Origin: Paenarthrobacter sp. PH39-S1
GTDB lineage: Bacteria > Actinomycetota > Actinomycetes > Actinomycetales > Micrococcaceae
Assembly: GCF_030063245.1 (NCBI RefSeq)
Contig: NZ_JASISR010000016.1
Span: forward strand, 42,570 to 106,569
Direction: 5' to 3'
Length of the DNA stretch: 64,000 nucleotides
Each line of letters starts with the position of its first letter. The stretch's first letter is position 1. The translations under genes were made by a program, and so were the position numbers. The notes beneath the pieces were generated by a model. The model had not been told where the DNA came from and ran no database searches. It worked only from the letters and a program-made list of their open reading frames with translations. Below, in pieces: positions 53,903-62,956 of this stretch.

Positions 53903-54213
53903 TCGCGTGCGTTTCTTTCTTCCGGTCCCCGGCCACGGTGCGTGTTCTCGCCTTCACCGCGGCGTGGCCGTTGTGGCCACATCATGAGTAGACACCGCAA
54001 AAACGGCCGGGAACCGGTTATTTGCACAACCCTTACGGCCAGGGCACAGATCTTTATGCATCCTTAACGGGCATCCTGATTTGCCGTCTCAGGCACAACT
54101 CTGCGGCCGGCTCAGGACATGAGATTTTGCGTCCGGCATGGAAGAGCCGTCCCCGCCGATCCGGCGCGGACGCGGGTTCATGGGGGCTGGCAGCAGCGCT
54201 CCACGCTTGGTTG
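53903..54213. other. Intergenic, no gene seen
   Basis: About 310 bases between the APC permease stop and the uncharacterised gene, presumably holding the promoter of the latter. No clear hexamers or repeats were noticed. Confidence 0.4.
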
Positions 54214-56190
54214 TCAGCCGACGTGGACCCAGGGTCGCCGGGTGACGTCGGGTTCGGCTTCGCGCAGCACCTCCCGGGTGACGGGTGCGATCTCGCCTTC
54301 GCCCAGGAACAGGAAGCGCAGAAGGTTGACCACCGGGTTGCCTTCGGTCCACCGGAAGTAGATGTGCGGCATCAGGCCTGTCACGTCCCGGATGTGCAGC
54401 AGGACCGAGGCGATCGTGTTCGGAACGACCGGCCCGTGGACTTCCAGGATCCGGTATCCGTGCCGGACCACGCCCCGGACCTCCAGCTCCGTTTCGAAGT
54501 CGGAGGAATCGTCCACGATGACTTCCAGGAACAAGGCCTGCTGGTCCACGGGCAGATGGCTGACCTCGATCGCTGAGGTTAGTTTATCCCGGTATGCTGC
54601 GGCACTGAGTCGGAGCGGTTCATGGGAGATGATCCCCAGCGGTCCGTCCAGCACCTCGGACATGAACTCAAGTGCCTGCCGGTCCATGTGGACGTGGGTG
54701 GCGTGCAATTCGAAGGAACGCCGGACCCGTGAGAGCAGCGAGATCACGATGATGCCCGCGATGAAGACGGCGGCGATCCTGATGCCTTCAGGACGTTCAA
54801 AAACGTTCGCGATCGTGGTGTAGATGAACACCACCGCGATGATCCCGAAACCCACCGTGCGTTTGCGCTGTTTCCGGCGTCGGGCCGAAAGCGTTACGGC
54901 GACCGCTGCCGAACTCATCAGCACGAGCACGCCGGTGGCGTAGGCGCCGCCCTGCGCGTCGACGTCGGCGTTGAAGAGGAACGTGATCAGGAATCCGATC
55001 AGCGTAAACACGAACACCAGCGGCCGCACCGCCCTGGCCCATCCCGGGGCCATGCCGAACCGGGGCAGGTAGCGGGGTACCAGGTTCAGCAGCCCTGCCA
55101 TGGCCGATGCGCCGGCGAACCAGAGGATGGCGATGGTGCTGATGTCGTACACGCTGCCGAAGCCGACGCCCAGGAACTCGTGGGCGAGGAAGGCCAGGGC
55201 ACGTCCGTTGGCCTGTCCGCCGGGCCCGAACTCCCGGGCCGGGATCAGCACCACGGTGATGAAGCTGGTGGTGATCAGGAACGCGCTCATGATGACCGCG
55301 GCTGTTGTGAGCAGCCTGCGGGCGCCCTTGATTCGGCCTACGGGATTGTCCTCGGTGTCGCTCTCGTGGCCCTGGATCTGGGGCATGACAGCGACTCCGG
55401 TTTCGAAGCCGGACAGGCCCAGCGCCAGTTTGGGAAAGACCAGCAGGGCGATGCCGACCACCATGAGCGGATTTCCGTGGGAGGTGGACAGTGCCCGCCA
55501 CCACTCGTCCACGGCGACGGGGTGGGTGAATACCTCGAGGAGCGTCACGACCACCACCACGACATTCAGGCTGAGGTACAGGGCAACAAGGGTGACGGCG
55601 ACGCCGATGGCTTCCTTGAAGCCGCGCAGGAAGACGGCGGCCAAGAGGGCCAGCAGGAACAGGGTGACGGCCACGTTCTGGCCTTGGAGCCAGCCGGAGG
55701 CTACCGGGTTCTGGATCACGTGGGCGGTCGCGTCTGCTGCGGAGAGGGTCATGGTGATCATGAAGTCAGTCGCTGCGAAGCCGAGCAGAACCAGGACGAA
55801 CAGCTTGCCGCCCCACCGCGGCAGAAGGCGCTCGAGCATGGCAATGGACCCCTCTCCGCGGGGACTTTCCCCGGCCACCCGGCGATAGACGGGAAGCGCC
55901 CCCAGAAGGGTGACGGCCACCAGCACCAAGGTTGCAAGCGGGGAGATCACTCCGGCGGCCAAGGCGGCGATCGCCGGCTGGTAGCCGAGTGTGGAGAAGT
56001 AGTCGACACCGGTCAGGCACATCACCTGCCACCAGGAGTGCTTCTTCAGATGAGATGACGTAGCCGCGCCCGGGCCCTGATGGGAGCCCTTGCTGTCCTG
56101 CAAACCAAACAGCAGCCAGTCCCTCAGCGCCGCCTTGCCTCCTGGCTTGGGTGCCGACGGATCTGCCGGCGGCCTGCTCAACGTAGTCAT
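54214..56190 (-). CDS. APC superfamily permease
   Basis: A 658-residue transporter with about 12 helices (about 48-490) and a C-terminal soluble domain of roughly 150 residues. Family-like stretches are [67 protein letters not shown] and IATLAI-like helices. It resembles the large APC members that include amino-acid and potassium importers (KimA is a known potassium example, but the opening motif differs). The ATG at 56190 sits behind GGAAAGG; the longer frame is non-coding. It lies next to a broken Kdp system, so a role in potassium uptake is possible but unproven. Confidence 0.88.
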   Translation of the reverse strand: MTTLSRPPADPSAPKPGGKAALRDWLLFGLQDSKGSHQGPGAATSSHLKKHSWWQVMCLTGVDYFSTLGYQPAIAALAAGVISPLATLVLVAVTLLGALPVYRRVAGESPRGEGSIAMLERLLPRWGGKLFVLVLLGFAATDFMITMTLSAADATAHVIQNPVASGWLQGQNVAVTLFLLALLAAVFLRGFKEAIGVAVTLVALYLSLNVVVVVVTLLEVFTHPVAVDEWWRALSTSHGNPLMVVGIALLVFPKLALGLSGFETGVAVMPQIQGHESDTEDNPVGRIKGARRLLTTAAVIMSAFLITTSFITVVLIPAREFGPGGQANGRALAFLAHEFLGVGFGSVYDISTIAILWFAGASAMAGLLNLVPRYLPRFGMAPGWARAVRPLVFVFTLIGFLITFLFNADVDAQGGAYATGVLVLMSSAAVAVTLSARRRKQRKRTVGFGIIAVVFIYTTIANVFERPEGIRIAAVFIAGIIVISLLSRVRRSFELHATHVHMDRQALEFMSEVLDGPLGIISHEPLRLSAAAYRDKLTSAIEVSHLPVDQQALFLEVIVDDSSDFETELEVRGVVRHGYRILEVHGPVVPNTIASVLLHIRDVTGLMPHIYFRWTEGNPVVNLLRFLFLGEGEIAPVTREVLREAEPDVTRRPWVHVG

Positions 56191-56775
56191 CAATGCCTTT
56201 CCGCGCGGCACACCGCGCCGCGATCGATCAATGCCGAACGTAGCACCGTGCAAGACCGGCCACGGATGATTCAGACGGATCTTGATGAATCCTTTACGCC
56301 GGAGCTGGCCGGGCTTCGCGTACGTCCATGGGGAGCCCATTCCCAGGGCGCGCTACAAACGTTCCGGCCCGCAGTTTCGCCGATGACGATCCCTGGTCCG
56401 CCACGGAAGGCAAACCCTGAGGTCGCATCCGCGCCCCCGTTACCCCGGGCCTCACGCAGAGCCCGTATTCTGAAGTTGATCGACGACAACGGATAGTAGG
56501 AGTGCTACTACTCCTACTGGCAGCTATTACGGACTGCCGCGGGTTATGGTGGGCGGCTGGCGATGCATGAGGATTCAACGACCGCCTGCGCGTTGAGGAT
56601 TGCCGGGAAGCCCACGATGTCCCCGTTCGCGGCCCTCCGCCTCCGGATGAGCGCCGGGACGCCGGGCGGTATGGCTCTGAAAAGGCTCGCCTTGTGTGTT
56701 CCGGATTACTGAACAGCGCGGGGTTCCAGCCTCAGCGTGGGCGGGTAGACACACCCGCTGAGGAAAGGCACCCCC
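56191..56775. other. Gene-free stretch with an inverted repeat
   Basis: About 580 bases with no convincing gene. It contains the 9-bp inverted repeat at 56495-56518 and probably the promoters of the permease and of the remnant at 56776. Confidence 0.45.
56495..56518. promoter_or_regulatory. 9-bp inverted repeat, possible operator
   Basis: AGTAGGAGT (56495-56503) and ACTCCTACT (56510-56518) flank a 6-base spacer. No T-tract follows. The dyad size is that of a dimeric repressor site; which gene it would control is unclear. Confidence 0.45.
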
Positions 56776-56950
56776 ATGAGCACCGCACCAGCTCTTTCAC
56801 ACCATGCGTTTTCCACCGGCCTCGGAGGGCGCGCCGCCACCGGGGTGGCCGGAGGCCTGGTCTTCGGGGTGCTCATGGCCATGATGGGCATGTCTCCCGT
56901 GGTCGCCTCCCTGGTCGGCTCCAGCTCCGCCCTGACCTTCCACCGCGCCG
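56776..56950 (+). pseudogene. N-terminal remnant of a small membrane protein
   Basis: After GAGGAAAGG an ATG opens MSTAPALSHHAFSTGLGGRA, then TGVAGGLVFGVLMAMMGMSPVVASLVGSSSA, a glycine-rich membrane segment like the front of small actinobacterial inner-membrane proteins. After about residue 55 the frame turns into sequence lacking any membrane character and runs across decayed minus-strand genes. I read it as a gene cut by a rearrangement. Confidence 0.45.
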
Positions 56951-57095
56951 TCCAGGTCCCTGTCCAACGCCGTACGTCCCAACAACCCGCGCAGGACTTC
57001 GGCGCCGATGTCAGCAAACCCGGCACTGTCGCCGGCCGCCAGGCGAAGCCGTCCCGCAGCAGCGCGGCAAACAATGACCGGATCTCAACGGGATC

Positions 57096-57599
57096 TCATG
57101 GTCTTCCGGTCGGGCGTTGTGCCAGTGCTGCCTGCAGGGCCCGGGTCAGGTCCCCGTCGGGGTTGCGCAGTGCCAACGCCCAGAAGCCGCCGTCACCGGC
57201 GAGGCCGATCGAGCTGTCGACGCCGGGTGCAGGTCTGAGGCAGGCGCGGAGGTGATCGGCTCGAAGCTGGGGCACGTCCATCCCGATCAGGAGCGTGGTG
57301 CCCCATCCGTATCCACGGGCGGCATCGAAGACGGCGGCGAGTCGCTGGTCGAGGTCGCCGTCGGGCTGTCGAAGCAGTTCAAAGCCGGCAGCCAGGGCCG
57401 GGTGTCGGTCGGTAGTGTAGGCAAGGACGCGGCGTGCAACGGGCACGGCCGCGACCGTGGCCAGTGCGTCATCCAGGCTCGCGGCGGCTACGTCCGCGGC
57501 CAGGGCATGGCTCAACGCCGGCGTCAGCCGGGTCTTGACCTGTCCGGGTATGCATTACTTGGCCATGACGACGACGGTGAGCGGGGAGGCCGGGTGCAC
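57096..57599 (-). pseudogene. DUF2064/TIGR04282 glycosyltransferase, nonsense and 3' truncation
   Basis: In one frame the minus strand reads HPASPLTVVVMAK, a TAA at 57555-57557, then CIPGQVKTRLTPALSHALAADVAAASL and on through LLIGMDVPQLRADHL and SSIGLAGDGGFWALALRNPDGD. VMAK-x-PGxVKTRL and GxDxPxL are the signatures of the DUF2064 (CofC/GT-A-like) family. So a stop interrupts the N-terminal nucleotide-binding motif, and the C-terminal third is lost after GDLTRALQ. It starts (GTG 57599) at the end of the GT2 remnant, as these two genes are normally paired. Confidence 0.7.
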
Positions 57600-58010
57600 C
57601 AGCTGCTCCGCAGCTGGAGTGACATGTCGGTCACGGCCGTGATGGTGCCCCGCACGGTGCCGGTGACCTTGGACCGCCCGGTGCGTGGCAGGTAACCAAT
57701 CGGCGTTTCCGCTATCCTCCACCCGGCGCGCGCGGCCTTGAGGACAACCGGGCGTGAGCTGCCCACCCGAAACCCGTCCGCGGCTCATACACCACAGTGG
57801 CCCCGAGCGCGCGACTGACGGCGGCGGAGGCGTCAGTGGACCCGTTATCCACCACGATGGGGCGGACGGTCGGGCAGCCCCGCCAAAACACGGGGGAGTG
57901 CGGCCGCTTTCATTCAGGCTGGGCAGGACAACGTAGATGCTCAGTGCTTTTCGGGTCGTGTCCTGACCTGATTCCGAAAGGGCACCGCGGTGGCTCGGTG
58001 TTTCCTGCAT
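57600..58010 (-). pseudogene. GT2 glycosyltransferase with frameshift and internal deletion
   Basis: The start ALSIYVVLPSLNESG is followed in another frame by VRPIVVDNGSTDASAAVSRALGATVVYEPRTGFGWAAHA, the front of a GT2 enzyme. The sequence then jumps to VLKAARAGWRIAETPIGYLPRTGRSKVTGTVRG, the end of such enzymes. About half the protein, with the acceptor region, is missing. This and the DUF2064 remnant were probably one operon once. Confidence 0.7.
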
Positions 58011-58052
58011 CCCCGGCCCGGGGATGCTTGCGCCCGGTGGCGGTTCGGGTTC

Positions 58053-59057
58053 TCAGGCACAGGGAAACCATTGGGCGGCGGCGTTGGCGCGTGCGCGGTA
58101 GTCGCTGAATCGGCGGCGGACCTCGGCGATGGCCTCGGCCAGCGGGAAGATCTCGGAAGTGATGAGCTGGTCGGTGTCGTCGGCGCTGACGGGGTGCCAG
58201 TAGACGCCGTCGGCGGTGACGGTCACTTCGGGGATGAGCGCTTCGATCGCCAGCTCCAGTCCGGCGGTGGCCTTGCCGCGGTGGGCGAGGGCGCGGATGA
58301 CCTGGTCAGCGGGCGCGATGCCGAGCGAGTCGAGGAAGGCGTGGAAGGGTTGGAGTTCGTGGGCCTGCCCGGCGGGAAGGGTCGCGGCGACCCTGACCCG
58401 GAACCCCTCGTCCTGCGCTATCCGGATGCCGGCCACGGCCCGCTGCCACGACCCGGTCCCGCGGTGGCTGTCGTGGTCGTCGGGGGTGGCGGAGTCGAGG
58501 CTGATCTGCAGCACGAGCGTGTTGCGGTCCATCCGGCGCAGGCGTTCGAGCCGGTTCCCGCGGAAGAGCATCCCGTTGGTCAGCAGCGTGGTCGGCAGCG
58601 CGTTCGTGCATGCCGCCACGAGGTCGTCGAGGTCCGGCAGCAGGAACGGTTCCCCGCCTGTGAGCAGCAGCTCGCTGACCCCGGCCTGAACGGCCTCGCC
58701 GGCCAGCCGGCGCACACGGTCGATGCCTAGGGCCCGCCGCGCGGTCTGCGGGGAGGAGCGGGCGCAGCAGTAGTCGCAGGCCAGGTTGCAGTCAAAGTTG
58801 GTATACATCCACAACCGGGTCCCGGGCATCTGCCCGGGAGCCAGCCCGACGAGCGGGTCCGGGGCACGGCCGCGGCGGATGACGGCGCCCCCGTCCCTGA
58901 CCGCCAGGAGTTCGTTGCCTGTCCGGGCACACCATGCGGCCACCGTCTCCGCCAGCGGGCTCGGGTCGCCGGGTCCCAGCGGCACGGCCACGGTGGCGCC
59001 GTCGGCCACGGCAGCGGTGCGTTCAACCAGATCCAGGATGATAGCGTGGTTTACCAT
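58053..59057 (-). CDS. Radical SAM enzyme
   Basis: A 334-residue protein. An N-terminal region of 80 residues (ILDLVERTAAVADGATVAVPLGP) precedes the radical SAM core. CNLACDYC (about 90-97, Cx3Cx2C) binds the 4Fe-4S cluster, LLTGGEPFLLPDL (about 130) is the SAM-contact GGE motif, and LQISLDSATPDDHD follows. There is no Cys-rich SPASM or Twitch extension; only one Cys is near the end (WFPCA). The ATG at 59057 overlaps the preceding gene by 7 bases. It is the last gene of a five-gene operon. The reaction is unknown; I do not recognise the subfamily. Confidence 0.9.
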   Translation of the reverse strand: MVNHAIILDLVERTAAVADGATVAVPLGPGDPSPLAETVAAWCARTGNELLAVRDGGAVIRRGRAPDPLVGLAPGQMPGTRLWMYTNFDCNLACDYCCARSSPQTARRALGIDRVRRLAGEAVQAGVSELLLTGGEPFLLPDLDDLVAACTNALPTTLLTNGMLFRGNRLERLRRMDRNTLVLQISLDSATPDDHDSHRGTGSWQRAVAGIRIAQDEGFRVRVAATLPAGQAHELQPFHAFLDSLGIAPADQVIRALAHRGKATAGLELAIEALIPEVTVTADGVYWHPVSADDTDQLITSEIFPLAEAIAEVRRRFSDYRARANAAAQWFPCA

Positions 59058-59863
59058 CGGGAGCCGATCTGCTGCTCGCGCACCGCCTCGAACAGCGATG
59101 CGTAGCCCTCCAGCCGGGGGACCACCCATCGGCGCAGGCCTTCCATTTCAAGGATGGGCCGGTGCGCCGGGTTGTCCCAGTCCATCCCGAGCAGGTGCTC
59201 GACCCAAGGCGTGGCCCGCTCCTCGGAGAGGGCGGGCAGGGCGGTGAAGTTGCAGTGGCTGTAGACCGGGGATTCCCAGAACAGCTCCAGGGCCCCGGGC
59301 ATCAGCTCATCGCGTCCGATTGCCTCCCAGGTGTTGATGCCGATTGCGGCGGCGTCGGCTCTGTCATCGAGGACGGCGCGCAGGGCATCGAGTTCGCTGC
59401 GGCCGGTGTCGCCGTGTTTGCCGACGTCGCTGTCGATCCGCAGGAAGTCCACCTCGCCGGGGGTGAGCCCGGCGCGGGTCAGGAAGTGGACGGGCAGGAT
59501 CGCGGCCTGCGCCGAATCGCGGGACCCCAGCGCCAGCCGCCGGCCCGTCAGATCCTCCAGACCGCCCAGCCCGCTGCCGGCACGGGCCACGAACATTGTC
59601 CGGAACACGGTGTCGGTGTCCCGCATGGCCAGCGCCCGGCAGGCGCCCTTGGTCTGCGCGACGGTGCGTACCCAGGCCAGGTTGGTGTTCCAGGCCAGGT
59701 CAATGGTGCCCTGAAGCAGTGCGTCCACCTGGCGCCCGTAGTTGGAGAAGAGCACGAAATCCATCTCGGCTGGGCTGCCGGCGAAGTAGTCGCGGATTCC
59801 CTCCCAGATGGTGACCACGTTGGGAGTGTAAGCGACCGAACCCACGATCAGCGGGGCGCTCAT
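59051..59863 (-). CDS. PhnD-like binding-fold protein without signal peptide
   Basis: A 270-residue protein of the type 2 periplasmic-binding fold, like phosphonate-binding PhnD: IVGSVAYTPNVVTIWEGIRDYF, DFVLFSNYGRQVDALLQGTIDLAWNTNLAWV, then GLEDLTGRRLALGSRDSAQAAILP and LRAVLDDRADAAAIGINTWEA. It starts MSAPLIVGSV with no secretion signal or lipobox, and no ABC permease or ATPase is near. So it is probably cytosolic and may be an enzyme, as MqnA/MqnD-type proteins of the same fold are. Its ATG overlaps the ACAD stop (ATGA), and it overlaps the radical SAM gene. Confidence 0.85.
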   Translation of the reverse strand: MSAPLIVGSVAYTPNVVTIWEGIRDYFAGSPAEMDFVLFSNYGRQVDALLQGTIDLAWNTNLAWVRTVAQTKGACRALAMRDTDTVFRTMFVARAGSGLGGLEDLTGRRLALGSRDSAQAAILPVHFLTRAGLTPGEVDFLRIDSDVGKHGDTGRSELDALRAVLDDRADAAAIGINTWEAIGRDELMPGALELFWESPVYSHCNFTALPALSEERATPWVEHLLGMDWDNPAHRPILEMEGLRRWVVPRLEGYASLFEAVREQQIGSRW

Positions 59864-61011
59864 GCCGGGACCTGCGCCGGGGCGGACGGCTGGCTCTCAA
59901 ACAGGGGCTGTCCGGTGATGGCTTTGCCGTAGAAGTCGTAGAGCACGTCGGCGGTGGGGGCCATGACGTGTCCGGCCCGGGCGTCGCGGAAGTACCGATC
60001 GATCTGCAGATGCTCCGAGAACGCCGCTCCGCCGCAGACGCGCATCGCGGACTCGGTGATGCGCAGAGCCGCGTCGTTGGCCGCAGCCTTGACGCCGAGC
60101 ACGTGCAGCATGGTGTCCTCGCGCGGTTCGACAAGCCGGCCGGCGCCCTGGGTGAGGTGGGCCGCGGTGCTGGCCAGCTCGATCGACATCCGGGCCAGCC
60201 GGGCCCGGATAGTCGGCAGCGCGGACAGACTCTCGTTCAGATGTTCCAGCCGGGCGGCGCTGGCGTGCCGGACCGCGGCGTCCACCGCGGCACTGGACAA
60301 TCCGACCGACACGGCCGCGTTGCTCAGGTTGAACCACGGCAACACTGTCTGGAGCATCAGGTCCAACCCGGCACCGGCCGCACCGACGCGGTAGCTCTCG
60401 GGCACCTCGACGTCGAAGGTCATCGGGGAGGAGGCGTTGCCGCGCAACCCCATGCCGCGCCATCTCCCGGCCACCTCGACGCCGGGGGTGGACGCCGGGA
60501 CCGCGAACAGATCAACGCCGTCGGCATCCGCCGTCAGCGTTGAGACGATATGGACGTCGGCGTGACCGGCCGAGGTCACCCAGCTCTTGGCGGCGTTCAG
60601 CCGCACCCCCGCACCGTTGAGCCCTGCCCGCGACACGGGCGCCCAGAAGTGCGACCTGGATCCGGCCTCCGAGAACGCCAGCGATCCGAGGAACCTGCCG
60701 CCGGCCAGATCGGCCACCAGGTCCGGCAGTCCCGGCGGTGGTCCGGCCGCCACCGCCATCGCGGCACTGACGTGCATCAGATAGATCATCGCCGTCGACC
60801 CGCAGATCCCGGCCAGGGCACCCAGGACCTCGACCAGTTCGTGCGGGCCGCCGCCGAGACCACCTGCCTCCACCGGCAGCGTCAGGCCGAGCAGACCGGA
60901 CTCCCGCAGGGCTGCGACGGCTTCCTCGGGGAACCGGGCATCGGCGTCGACGTCGCGGGCATGCTCCCCGGCAATGGCGAGTACCGGATCAAGCCGTGCG
61001 GTTAGATTCAT
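59860..61011 (-). CDS. Acyl-CoA dehydrogenase-like flavoprotein
   Basis: A 383-residue ACAD-fold protein. LPVEAGGLGGGPHELVEVLGALAGICGSTAMIYLMH (about 40-78), then SLAFSEAGSRSHFWAPV (flavin contact), GVRLNAAKSWVTSAGHAD, GMGLRGNASSPMTFDVEVPE and the C-terminal AMRVCGGAAFSEHLQIDRYFRDARAGHVMAPTADVLYDFYG. The order is normal for the family. It may be a dehydrogenase or, like DszC-type relatives, a flavin-dependent monooxygenase. AGGAAG lies before the ATG. It overlaps its upstream neighbour by 23 bases and the PhnD-like gene by 4. Confidence 0.88.
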   Translation of the reverse strand: MNLTARLDPVLAIAGEHARDVDADARFPEEAVAALRESGLLGLTLPVEAGGLGGGPHELVEVLGALAGICGSTAMIYLMHVSAAMAVAAGPPPGLPDLVADLAGGRFLGSLAFSEAGSRSHFWAPVSRAGLNGAGVRLNAAKSWVTSAGHADVHIVSTLTADADGVDLFAVPASTPGVEVAGRWRGMGLRGNASSPMTFDVEVPESYRVGAAGAGLDLMLQTVLPWFNLSNAAVSVGLSSAAVDAAVRHASAARLEHLNESLSALPTIRARLARMSIELASTAAHLTQGAGRLVEPREDTMLHVLGVKAAANDAALRITESAMRVCGGAAFSEHLQIDRYFRDARAGHVMAPTADVLYDFYGKAITGQPLFESQPSAPAQVPA

Positions 61012-61390
61012 CGTGGGTCTTCCTGTCTGTGGGCGTGGAGAGGGGACGCGGTGTCAGTCCGACGGCGAGCAGTCCGAGCCCCAGCCCGCCCATCAACGCC
61101 AGGGTGGAGCCATCCCCGCCGAGCCAGTTGACCGTCTGGCCGGCCTGCAGGAGCTGAATCACCGCGGCCGCCACGAAAGCCGTACCGGCCACAATCACCA
61201 GTACGCGCCGGCGCAGCACCCCACCGAGCACCGCGAGGACCCCCAACGCCACGATCACGATCAGGGCCGCACCGCGGACGTGGATAAAGTCCACCGCCGC
61301 CGGTCCGCCGGTGGAGAAGGCGAACAGGGAGCCCAGCAGTGCGGCCACACCAAGGACCAGCGCGGGAAGATCGAAGCGCCGCCCGCTCAT
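60989..61390 (-). CDS. Small polytopic membrane protein
   Basis: A 133-residue protein with about four helices (LPALVLGVAALLGSLFAFSTGG, GAALIVIVALGVLAVLGGVL, RVLVIVAGTAFVAAAVIQLLQAG, STLALMGGLGLGLLAVGL) and a short polar tail. The frame is open upstream, but the ATG at 61390 overlaps the DoxX stop as ATGA, so this start is favoured. It is encoded between DoxX and the ACAD-like protein and is surely part of the operon. Function unknown; a membrane redox partner or anchor is conceivable. Confidence 0.8.
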   Translation of the reverse strand: MSGRRFDLPALVLGVAALLGSLFAFSTGGPAAVDFIHVRGAALIVIVALGVLAVLGGVLRRRVLVIVAGTAFVAAAVIQLLQAGQTVNWLGGDGSTLALMGGLGLGLLAVGLTPRPLSTPTDRKTHDESNRTA

Positions 61391-61923
61391 GAGAGCCTCA
61401 CAAGGAGCGCCTCGAGGCGTCCGGTGGATTTCTGCCAGCCGGGGCGCAGGACACCGTCGACCCCGAAGCTGCGCCCGGCGGCGGTGGCGAACACGGCGAT
61501 GTGCGCCAGGATCATCAGATAGTAGGACCAGTGCCATTCATTGGGTGCGTTCAAGACAGACACAGTGATCGCCAGCGACTGGGCCAACCCGACCACCGCC
61601 CAAAACCGGGTGGCAAGCCCGATCAGCAGGAACGCACCGAGGCCGGCCTCGATGAACAGCGTCATCCAACCGAAAAAGGGAAAATTCGGCAGCACCACGT
61701 GTTCAACAAACCATGCATAGGGCTGGAATACCGGGCGCTCGACCGCGAAACGAGTGAAAAAATACAATCCGTTGTTCGCGTGCTCACCAAAGTCTGGTGG
61801 CACCTTCCACGCAACGTTCTGAATCCACAGCAGCGCCACACCAATCCGCAACACGGCGACACCCCCACGGGCCAGCCGTGAGTCCCCGCCCGCCTCAACG
61901 GGCGCAGGCGTTCCAGCAGCCAT
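61387..61923 (-). CDS. DoxX family membrane protein
   Basis: A 178-residue protein with four helices. RGGVAVLRIGVALLWIQNVAWKVPPDFG is the DoxX-like opening, and FFGWMTLFIEAGLGAFLLIGLATRFWAVVGLAQSLAITVSVLNAP carries the GLG and Arg-Phe core; HWSYYLMILAHIAVFATAAGRSFGVDG is typical of the end. DoxX proteins are linked to quinone or thiol redox in membranes. ATGs at 61950, 61941 and 61923 are possible; AAAGG favours 61923. It is the first gene of the operon. Confidence 0.85.
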   Translation of the reverse strand: MAAGTPAPVEAGGDSRLARGGVAVLRIGVALLWIQNVAWKVPPDFGEHANNGLYFFTRFAVERPVFQPYAWFVEHVVLPNFPFFGWMTLFIEAGLGAFLLIGLATRFWAVVGLAQSLAITVSVLNAPNEWHWSYYLMILAHIAVFATAAGRSFGVDGVLRPGWQKSTGRLEALLVRLS

Positions 61924-62227
61924 GACCTGAGCCTTTCCCATGGCTCCCATTAAGGACCCGCGGCCGGGGACGCGCAACACTAAAGTCCTTACATATCCCG
62001 AACGGCCTCCATTACATACGGCACATACGGCAGTCAGGGTGCCGGTGCATATGGGCGTACGGCGCCCATATCGACCAGGGGTCGGGGACCAAGGCGCGGC
62101 AAACTGGGCGCTAAGCCGTTTGAGAGTGTCGGATAACAACCGGTTTTGAGACGACCCGCGCCCAGGCGGCGCGCCGACACCAAACGGTCCACAACCCACC
62201 TCACAACAGGTCGGCGAATACCGATGA
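61924..62227. other. Operon upstream region with a Tn3-like end
   Basis: About 300 bases without a gene between the DoxX start and the resolvase remnant. It should hold the operon promoter. TTTTGAGACGACCC (62144-62157) is the complement of a Tn3-family terminal repeat beginning GGGTCGTCTC and lies beside TGTCGGATAACAAC. It may be an element end or res site, but its orientation points away from the resolvase, so the relation is not clear. Confidence 0.35.
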
Positions 62228-62837
62228 ATGGCCACCCAACACTTCGATCTCATCGGCTACACCCCGTCTCCACCAATGAACAAGCCGCCCAAGTCCAACG
62301 AGACGCCCTCAAAACTGCCGGTTGCGGCCGGATCTTCGAAGACAAAATCTCCAGCCGCGCCACCGCCCGCCCAGGGCTCGCCGAAGCCCTCGACCATCTC
62401 CGTCCAAACAGACGCCCCGGTGCGTGTGGAAATTGGACCGCCTCGGCCGGTCAGTGAAAGAAGTCCTCACCATCGCCGATAGCCTCCACGACCAAGGAGT
62501 CGGCCTGCGGATTCTCACTGGCACCCTCACCGGAACCTACAACCCGACCGGAGAAGGGAAATTATTCTTCGTCATGATGGCCGCGTTCGCCGAACTCGAG
62601 CGCGACATGATCCACCAACGAACCGTGGCCGGCCTCGCAGCAGCCCGGGCCCCAGGCCGCACCGGCGGGCGCCCAACAGTCATGGATACCAATATCCTCT
62701 CAGCCGCCAGGGCCAGACCCCCGAGCCGTGCCACCGGGACAGAATCCTTAGCGCCAGCCACTGTTCCGCCGCAGGTCGGACCCCTCATTGGAGTACCGCC
62801 CCATTGGAGCAGTAGAGGACGGGTGGAACGTTCCTGA
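62228..62837 (+). pseudogene. Serine resolvase with two frameshifts
   Basis: The start MATQHFDLIGYTP is followed in a second frame by VSTNEQAAQVQRDALKTAGCGRIFEDKISSRATARPGLAEALDHL, and in a third by WKLDRLGRSVKEVLTIADSL, GLRILTGTLTGTYNPTGEGKLFFVMMAAFAELERDMIHQRT and GRTGGRPTV. This is the resolvase/invertase order with the Arg-rich active site and the E-helix. One base is lost near 62263 and another change lies near 62425. The HTH end is not recognisable. Probably it is the resolvase of a Tn3-like element. Confidence 0.75.
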
Positions 62838-62878
62838 GCACCCTAGCCGGAAGTTTGTATCCGCAGGCAACCGCGGCC

Positions 62879-62956
62879 ATGAGTAAGCTTCGCCGGGAGC
62901 TGGCGCCGGAAGTCCGTGACGCGTTCACCGACTTCAGCAAGGCCGCCCTGACCCGG
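62879..62956 (+). pseudogene. Short remnant resembling a carboxymuconolactone decarboxylase start
   Basis: MSKLRRELAPEVRDAFTDFSKAALTR resembles the N-terminus of AhpD/CMD-family proteins, where the active-site Cys pair would follow some 35 residues later. Here the sequence turns into a 48-base-period repeat instead. A small gene fragment is likely; the family call is weak. Confidence 0.35.

Noticed and set aside
59051-59863. Annotation as an ordinary phosphonate ABC-transporter binding protein
   Set aside because: No signal peptide or lipobox and no permease or ATPase genes nearby; only the fold is supported.
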